Positions 59,062 through 64,000 of a stretch of DNA of 64,000 nt are shown piece by piece. This DNA comes from Propionimicrobium sp963511305 (lineage in GTDB: Bacteria; Actinomycetota; Actinomycetes; Propionibacteriales; Propionibacteriaceae). The position numbers and the translations under genes are program-made. Location: assembly GCA_963511305.1 (NCBI GenBank), contig CAUPIJ010000003.1, positions 1 through 64,000 on the forward strand, given 5' to 3'. The stretch's first letter is position 1. Every line of letters starts with the position of its first letter. The notes under the pieces are model-generated. The model saw only the letters and a list, made by a program, of their open reading frames with translations. It was not told the DNA's origin and ran no database searches.

Positions 59062-60345
59062 TTAGATCAGATCGTTGATGATTATCGCCTGATCGCGTCC
59101 CGGCCCGACACCAATGCCGCTGATCCTGCAGCCCATCAGCTCTTCCAGGCGATGCACGTAGGCCTGACAGTTTGCCGGCAGATCGTCGAAATTACGGATT
59201 CCGGAAATGTCCTCGCTCCAGCCAGGCAGCTTCTCGTAGACCGGCTTGGCGATCTGGAACTCGCGCTGGGTCAGCGGGTAGTGGTCTATGACGGTGCCAT
59301 CAATGTCGTAGCCGACGCAAACCGGGATCTCGTCCCAACCCGACAGAATGTCGAGCTTCGTCAAGTAAATGTCGGTGCAAGAGTTAGTCATGACCGCCTG
59401 CTGGGTGGCCAGCGCATCGAACCAGCCGCAACGGCGCGGGCGTCCGGTGGTCGCGCCGAACTCGCCACCCATCTGACGCAGCCTATCGCCGGACTCGTCA
59501 TGCAGCTCGGTCGGGAACGGGCCCTCACCGACGCGGGTGGTGTAGGCCTTGGCGATGCCGATGATTCTGTCGATGCGACGCGGGCCAACCCCAGTGCCGG
59601 TGCAGACGCCGCCGGCGGTCGGGTTTGAGCTGGTGACGTAAGGATAAGTGCCGTAGTCGACGTCCAGGTGGTGGGCCTGCGCGCCCTCGAAAAGCACTGT
59701 TTTGCCCTCGTCGAGCGCCTTGTTCAGCAGGCGCGCGGTGTCGACCACGTAGGGACGGAAGCGCTCGCCGTGCGCCAGCAGGCTCTCGATGATCGGCTCG
59801 GCCTCGATGGCACGACGGTTGTAGATCTTCACGAGCAGCTGATTCTTCTGCTCCAGGCTGGCCTCTACCTTGTCGCGCAGGATCTGCTCGTTAAGCAGAT
59901 CCTGAACGCGGATGCCAATTCGATTCACCTTGTCGGAGTAGGTCGGGCCGATGCCTCGGCCGGTGGTGCCGATCTTCTTCTTGCCCGCGAACCGCTCGGT
60001 GACCCTATCGAGCACCCGGTGGTAACGGGTGATTATGTGCGCGTCGGCGCTGAGCAGCGGGTGCCGAACCTCGACGCCACGCCCGTACAGAGCATCGAGC
60101 TCCTCGGCCATGACGTCCGGGTCAATAACCACGCCGTTGCCAATCACGGTTATTGCGTTCTGGTTCAAAATGCCCGCCGGGAGCAGGTGCATTACGAATT
60201 TCTCGTCACCAACAACCACGGTGTGACCCGCGTTGTTGCCGCCCGAATAGCGTACGACGTAGTCAACGCGGTCTCCGATCGCGTCCGTGGCCTTGCCTTT
60301 GCCCTCGTCGCCCCATTGGGTACCCAAAATAACGATTCCTGGCAT
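59062..60345 (-). CDS. purA: Adenylosuccinate synthetase
   Basis: The 427-residue GTP-dependent enzyme joins IMP and aspartate. It starts MPGIVILGTQWGDEGKGKATD, with YSGGNNAGHTVV, GTTGRGIGPTYSDKVNR, FEGAQAHHLDVDYGTYPYVTSSNP and CGWFDAL. ATG 60345 follows TAAGGAGG. Another 25 codons are open upstream but lie before this ribosome-binding site. Confidence 0.97.
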   Translation of the reverse strand: MPGIVILGTQWGDEGKGKATDAIGDRVDYVVRYSGGNNAGHTVVVGDEKFVMHLLPAGILNQNAITVIGNGVVIDPDVMAEELDALYGRGVEVRHPLLSADAHIITRYHRVLDRVTERFAGKKKIGTTGRGIGPTYSDKVNRIGIRVQDLLNEQILRDKVEASLEQKNQLLVKIYNRRAIEAEPIIESLLAHGERFRPYVVDTARLLNKALDEGKTVLFEGAQAHHLDVDYGTYPYVTSSNPTAGGVCTGTGVGPRRIDRIIGIAKAYTTRVGEGPFPTELHDESGDRLRQMGGEFGATTGRPRRCGWFDALATQQAVMTNSCTDIYLTKLDILSGWDEIPVCVGYDIDGTVIDHYPLTQREFQIAKPVYEKLPGWSEDISGIRNFDDLPANCQAYVHRLEELMGCRISGIGVGPGRDQAIIINDLI

Positions 60346-60441
60346 CTGTGCCTCCTTAGCGCCGCTTAACTCTACTCCAAAACTCGCGACTCTAGCGACA
60401 AAACCAGCAACCTGAGGCAAGCCGTTAGGCTGCCAGGCGCC

Positions 60442-61215
60442 CTAGTTCGGGGCGTCTAGACCATACGAGGGTTCGCGCTTCTTCAGCCACTTGATGAGCT
60501 GGACGGTGACGGGCATCATCGCGTACTGCACCGCGATCTTCCACAGAAAACCGAAGATCGTATAGTTCGCCAACTGCGCAAACGTCGAGATGCCGATGGC
60601 GGTGGCAGCGATGGTGCAGAAAACCACGGTGTCCAGCAGCTCCCCGACGCCCGTCGCCGACATCAGGCGTCTAACCAGGCGGCGTTCCAAGTGCCTCTTC
60701 TTGCCGAACCACATGATCGCAGAGTTGGCGCTCTGCCCGATCGCGAATCCGGTCATCGAAGCCAGCACAATTTGCCAGACCGGCCCGAGCGCAACCTCGA
60801 TGCCGTGCTGTTTCTCGATGCCGTATGCGTCGTTGAAGCCGGGCAGAGCGATAATCGCCCAATAGATGCCCGCCGCGATCACGTTCGTGATGAATCCCAT
60901 CGCGACCGCCCTTGTCGCAGCCCTCTTGCCGTACAGCTCTGTGATGGTGTCGCCCATGATGTAGGCGATCGGGAACATAAAGAACGCGCCATCGGTGATG
61001 ACGTCGAAACCGCCGATCGTGAAGACCACGCCCTTCGCCCCGCCGATGCCGCTCAGGATGACGATGATCGCCATGATGGCCACCAGGATCGCGTAGTTTC
61101 CGGTGCCGTAGTCGGCGTATTTTGGAGTGCTATATCGACCCGTGGAACCATTTCGCCTCGATTCGGCACTGGCTTTGTTAGCTAGCTGGTTCTTGTTCGG
61201 GTCTTTGTTAGTCAC
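60442..61215 (-). CDS. YhhQ/VUT-family queuosine precursor transporter
   Basis: The 257-residue membrane protein has six or seven helices and family landmarks: IGGFDVITDGAFFMFPIAYIMGDTITELYGKRAATRAV, SMTGFAIGQSANSAIMWF and LDTVVFCTIAATAI. YhhQ takes up preQ0/preQ1 for queuosine. A 35-residue polar N-terminus is long for the family. The GTG start overlaps the FHA gene stop by 4 bp (GTGA). No queuosine genes are in view. Confidence 0.88.
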   Translation of the reverse strand: MTNKDPNKNQLANKASAESRRNGSTGRYSTPKYADYGTGNYAILVAIMAIIVILSGIGGAKGVVFTIGGFDVITDGAFFMFPIAYIMGDTITELYGKRAATRAVAMGFITNVIAAGIYWAIIALPGFNDAYGIEKQHGIEVALGPVWQIVLASMTGFAIGQSANSAIMWFGKKRHLERRLVRRLMSATGVGELLDTVVFCTIAATAIGISTFAQLANYTIFGFLWKIAVQYAMMPVTVQLIKWLKKREPSYGLDAPN

Positions 61216-61766
61216 ATGTCAGATTCTTGCACCAAAGCGGCCCGAACGACGATTCTCGTCCACGAGCCAACATAGATGCGATGCTGCGGGCCAATCTCTG
61301 TGCGCTGGCTGATCGGGGCGGACGGCAGTTCGGCGTCAATGACCCCAACAAAGGTGCCGTTCGAGCTGCCCGCGTCCTCAACCCACCAGCGAGTGCCGTC
61401 AGAAATCAGGCGGGCGTGCTGGCGGCTGACGCCAGAATCGGTGGTGCAGTTGATTTGGGGATCAGGCTGGTTTGCAGTCGGCCTGCCGATAAGGACGGTT
61501 TTGTCGCGCAGCCCGATGATCTGAGGTTGGCCTGGGGAGGGAAGCTGATCGGGGCTCGACTGGGTGCGATACCACTCCGGGTCGACCCACACCTCAGCCA
61601 CCCAGCGGGTGCGGTCGTCGGGCTCGTCGGCCGCATCGGCAGCGGTTTCTGGCTCTCGCAGATCCAGGCCACACTTGCCGCAGAACTTCTCCTCGCCGCT
61701 GAGTGGCGAGTCGCAATTCGGGCACTGCGCGGGCCGAAAGGTTTGCTCTTCAACTTCTTCGTTCAT
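61212..61766 (-). CDS. Zinc-ribbon FHA-domain protein
   Basis: The 184-residue protein has an N-terminal zinc ribbon (CPNC..., CGKC, about residues 15-32), an acidic linker, and a C-terminal FHA phosphothreonine-binding domain (about 85-178) with VLIGRPTA, SRQHARL and DAGSSNGTFV. It should bind phosphorylated partners of a Ser/Thr kinase. The PP2C phosphatase and VWA protein upstream suggest a shared signalling pathway. Confidence 0.9.
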   Translation of the reverse strand: MNEEVEEQTFRPAQCPNCDSPLSGEEKFCGKCGLDLREPETAADAADEPDDRTRWVAEVWVDPEWYRTQSSPDQLPSPGQPQIIGLRDKTVLIGRPTANQPDPQINCTTDSGVSRQHARLISDGTRWWVEDAGSSNGTFVGVIDAELPSAPISQRTEIGPQHRIYVGSWTRIVVRAALVQESDM

Positions 61767-61816
61767 AGTGTTCCCTCAAGCCAATTATTACCGTTCCCGC
61801 CCAGCTTTGCCAGGCT

Positions 61817-63109
61817 TTAGCTCCCCTTAGGGGTATTACGCGTGCGGGTCGTCTTGGTGGACGCGGTATCTAGGGCCATCTCGTCGGCCTTGGTGGCGCC
61901 CGGCCGCAGCCGAACCGTTCCGGTAGCCACGTCGACGACGTCCACCACCTGACGCAGCCTACTCGCGGCCTCCTCGTTGCCAGTCTGATCAGCCAGTTGA
62001 ACCGCCCTGCCCAGCCTGGTGGTTGCCGTCGAGATGTCCCCGGCCTGCTTTGCAGCCAGCCCCTGTTGGATGGCCTGGGCCAGCTCGGTCTGGCCGGTGT
62101 AGTGCGCCACTTCCTCATTGATTTGCGTAGTCAGAGTATCATTGCCCGACCACATTGCCTTGACCAGCCCCTGAGTCTGCGGCTGCCCGTTAACCACCAG
62201 CTGGACCCGAGCCGCAAGCTGTTCCTGACCCACCGACCTTGCCGGCAGCCTGACGGAGACGTGGTACTCGCGGGTTTCATCACCCCATGCCCCGGTGGGA
62301 TATTCCATGATCAGCGGGCTTACCGCACGTCCCCGATTGGTCATCTCGTCGACCTCGGGTGAGACCTGCCTTACGAACAGCAGTTGGGCGCCCTGCGGCG
62401 TCCAGACTCGGAGATTTGCCTTGGAGACGCCGCGCCCCATTGATGTCTGCATCACGGAAGCGAATTCTGCCGCCAGCTGGCTCGGATCGTGTACGAAACC
62501 TAGCGAGCCCATCAGCGCGGTCGAGATCTTGCGAATCTCCGAGACCACCCAGTAGGTGCCAATGCCTCGACAATCGCACTGAAACTGCCCACGACAAGCC
62601 TCGATAGCGGCATTGAGCTGGGCGGGAGTCTCGTGCTCGTCTGCACCGTCGGTCAGCAGCAGCGCATGCTTCTGGCTAAAAATGTTGCCCATCGAATTAA
62701 ACAGTGACCGGGTCAGGTTCAGCCATTTGCCGATGGCCGTGCCGCCGTCGGCAGCAAGCCGGTTGATCGCGGACTTCGCCTGGGCGCGCGTGAACTCGTT
62801 CATCTCAACCATGCCCGGCCCCGACCTGACTATCGGGTACGCCAGATATGCCTCGTGGGTGCCCGAGACGATAGCAAAATAAGTGCCGTCCAAAATGTTG
62901 TCGACGGCCACCATCGCCGCCTGCCTGGCCGCCGCCATCGTGTTCTTTCCCATAGATCCCGAACAATCGATGATGATGATTTCACCCGCCACACCACTGC
63001 TGCCCGCATCGCCCGAGTCGTCGACCGAGATTGAGACGATGGCGTTGACGTCCGTGCCACCATCGGGCAGGAACTCGTTTTGGAAAACTTGGGTTTGGTA
63101 GTTGGCCAT
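61817..63109 (-). CDS. VWA-domain protein
   Basis: The 430-residue protein has a von Willebrand factor A domain (about residues 42-215) with an intact metal-binding MIDAS: DCSGSM, the Thr in ADGGTAIG, and LLLTDGADEHET. The remaining half is beta-rich, with a helical tail after residue 330. No signal peptide or membrane helix is seen, so it is cytoplasmic. It overlaps the PP2C gene by one base (TAATG). Confidence 0.88.
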   Translation of the reverse strand: MANYQTQVFQNEFLPDGGTDVNAIVSISVDDSGDAGSSGVAGEIIIIDCSGSMGKNTMAAARQAAMVAVDNILDGTYFAIVSGTHEAYLAYPIVRSGPGMVEMNEFTRAQAKSAINRLAADGGTAIGKWLNLTRSLFNSMGNIFSQKHALLLTDGADEHETPAQLNAAIEACRGQFQCDCRGIGTYWVVSEIRKISTALMGSLGFVHDPSQLAAEFASVMQTSMGRGVSKANLRVWTPQGAQLLFVRQVSPEVDEMTNRGRAVSPLIMEYPTGAWGDETREYHVSVRLPARSVGQEQLAARVQLVVNGQPQTQGLVKAMWSGNDTLTTQINEEVAHYTGQTELAQAIQQGLAAKQAGDISTATTRLGRAVQLADQTGNEEAASRLRQVVDVVDVATGTVRLRPGATKADEMALDTASTKTTRTRNTPKGS

Positions 63110-64000
63110 TAAGACTGCTCCACAGCGCGGTTGAGCTTGGTGGTGGGCACATCTAGTGGGTCGCTGGCGGCCTCAAGCCTGGCGACGGCCGCGGTGATGT
63201 TGTCCACCCCACCCTGATGATTGGCCCACTCGATCAGCTTCCTGGTGCCGTCGGCCAGTCCATCGGAATCGGCCATGATCTGGCGCACCATCGTGGCGAA
63301 GCTCTGCTTGTCGGAGGCGTAGTTCCACAGCCCATCGCTGCAGACCACGAGCCAGCCGGCCACCGGCTGAGCCGGCATCAGATGCACATCGGGCAGGATC
63401 TCGGGCGCGTCCCTGCCTAACCAGCGCGTGATCACGTGCGCGTCCGGCCCGGCTTCCGCGATTTCCCTTTCGACACCGGCCGCGATGTGTTCCTGGGCGA
63501 TCGAGTCATCAATGCTCAGCAGCTCCGGCTCCCCGGTTTCCGGCACCCAGTAGACCCTGGAGTCGCCGACCGAGCCGGCTACCACAGCGCCGTCCTGGAT
63601 GGCGGCTAACGCGATAGTGCAAGACGGCGGGTTGAAATCTTCCGGATCAGTGTTGTCCAGGACCGCATCTGCTGCGGCCTGGCAAGATGCAATGAAGGTG
63701 TCCTGAAGCTGCTGAGCGTTCTCCTCGTCCATGGGGATGTTCCGAGCGAGCTCTATCAGGGCATTAGCCCCGGCCAACGCAGCCGCGCGGGCCGCCACAT
63801 CAGAATCGGACGCGCTAGACACCCCATCGCAGACCACCAACGCAGCACACTTTCCGGGCTCCTCGCTAGCGATCGCGTGAACCCCGTCCTCGTTGCTGGT
63901 GTGGCGTATTCCGCGATCTGTAACGGTCATCACCCAGCTTTGTGGCTGCTCTTCGACATGATCGTATGGCGATGGCGCCTTCGCGCCGCAGGTCGAACAG
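63109..64000 (-). CDS. PP2C-type Ser/Thr phosphatase, N-terminus beyond the window edge
   Basis: The PP2C domain shows TDRGIRHTSNEDG (N-terminal metal motif), VVCDGVSSASDSDVAA, AGSVGDSRVYWV, CSDGLWNYAS and GGVDNITAAVA, so all metal aspartates are present. The frame stays open from the Met at 63930 to 64000 and reads CSTCGAKAPSPYDHV before it, the second half of a zinc ribbon like that in the FHA protein. The real start therefore lies right of 64000. It dephosphorylates Ser/Thr-phosphorylated proteins, probably the partners of the FHA protein. Confidence 0.88.
   Translation of the reverse strand, partial: CSTCGAKAPSPYDHVEEQPQSWVMTVTDRGIRHTSNEDGVHAIASEEPGKCAALVVCDGVSSASDSDVAARAAALAGANALIELARNIPMDEENAQQLQDTFIASCQAAADAVLDNTDPEDFNPPSCTIALAAIQDGAVVAGSVGDSRVYWVPETGEPELLSIDDSIAQEHIAAGVEREIAEAGPDAHVITRWLGRDAPEILPDVHLMPAQPVAGWLVVCSDGLWNYASDKQSFATMVRQIMADSDGLADGTRKLIEWANHQGGVDNITAAVARLEAASDPLDVPTTKLNRAVEQS

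Noticed and set aside
1..64000. CRISPR arrays, insertion sequences or prophage
   Set aside because: No evenly spaced repeats, transposase, integrase or phage structural gene was seen.

Overview
The window is ordinary chromosome of a medium-high-GC actinobacterium. Signs are the cell-division cluster order ftsZ-pgeF-sepF-yggT-divIVA, an ANTAR-type PdtaR regulator, a DUF3040 protein, LGFP repeats, a HelD/HelR-type RNA polymerase helicase, a separate purS, and several apparently leaderless start codons. The combination of a propanediol-utilisation (pdu) locus with a division cluster that lacks murE points to Propionibacteriaceae, perhaps near Propionimicrobium. This placement is inference and rests on no database search. 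No gap between genes exceeds about 300 bases.

Positions 1-13,700 hold a DsbA-like mycothiol-type reductase, coaE, rpsA, a class E/F-like sortase, polA, a hotdog thioesterase, pdtaR, tRNA-Leu(CAA), pyk, rluD, lspA, a DksA/TraR zinc-finger protein, divIVA, yggT and sepF. Positions 13,700-28,500 are the division and cell-wall (dcw) cluster. It is transcribed leftwards from mraZ through rsmH, ftsL-like, ftsI, murF, mraY, murD, ftsW, murG, murC, ftsQ and ftsZ to pgeF, mostly with 4-bp start/stop overlaps. murE is missing between ftsI and murF. A run of six 10-bp-phased boxes upstream of mraZ looks like an expanded MraZ operator. Positions 28,500-33,400 hold a DUF3040 membrane protein, a secreted glucosaminidase with LGFP repeats, and a HelD-like ATPase.

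Positions 33,500-48,000 form a complete-looking bacterial microcompartment locus for 1,2-propanediol (or glycerol) breakdown. A leftward operon runs pduA-B-C-D-E-G-H-K-J-L-(flavoprotein)-N-O-P. The divergent rightward operon is pduU-V-pocR-pduQ. Shell proteins are A, B, J, K, N and U. The B12 diol dehydratase (C, D, E) makes aldehyde, G/H reactivate it, O makes adenosylcobalamin, P and L convert aldehyde to acyl-CoA and acyl-phosphate, and Q reduces aldehyde to alcohol and regenerates NAD+. The PduM slot is filled by a larger flavoprotein-fold protein with a PduM-like tail. PduS, PduT, PduW, PduX and PduF are not present here. Six proteins begin with encapsulation-type helices.

Positions 48,000-64,000 hold metF and a polyprenyl diphosphate synthase, the purine genes purC-purS-purQ-purL, purD-purB and purA, a DUF2207-type membrane protein, a PepSY-like lipoprotein, a TM2 protein, and a terminal signalling group. 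That group is a PP2C phosphatase (its N-terminus, with a zinc-ribbon half, runs off the right edge), a VWA protein, a zinc-ribbon/FHA protein and a queuosine-precursor-type transporter.
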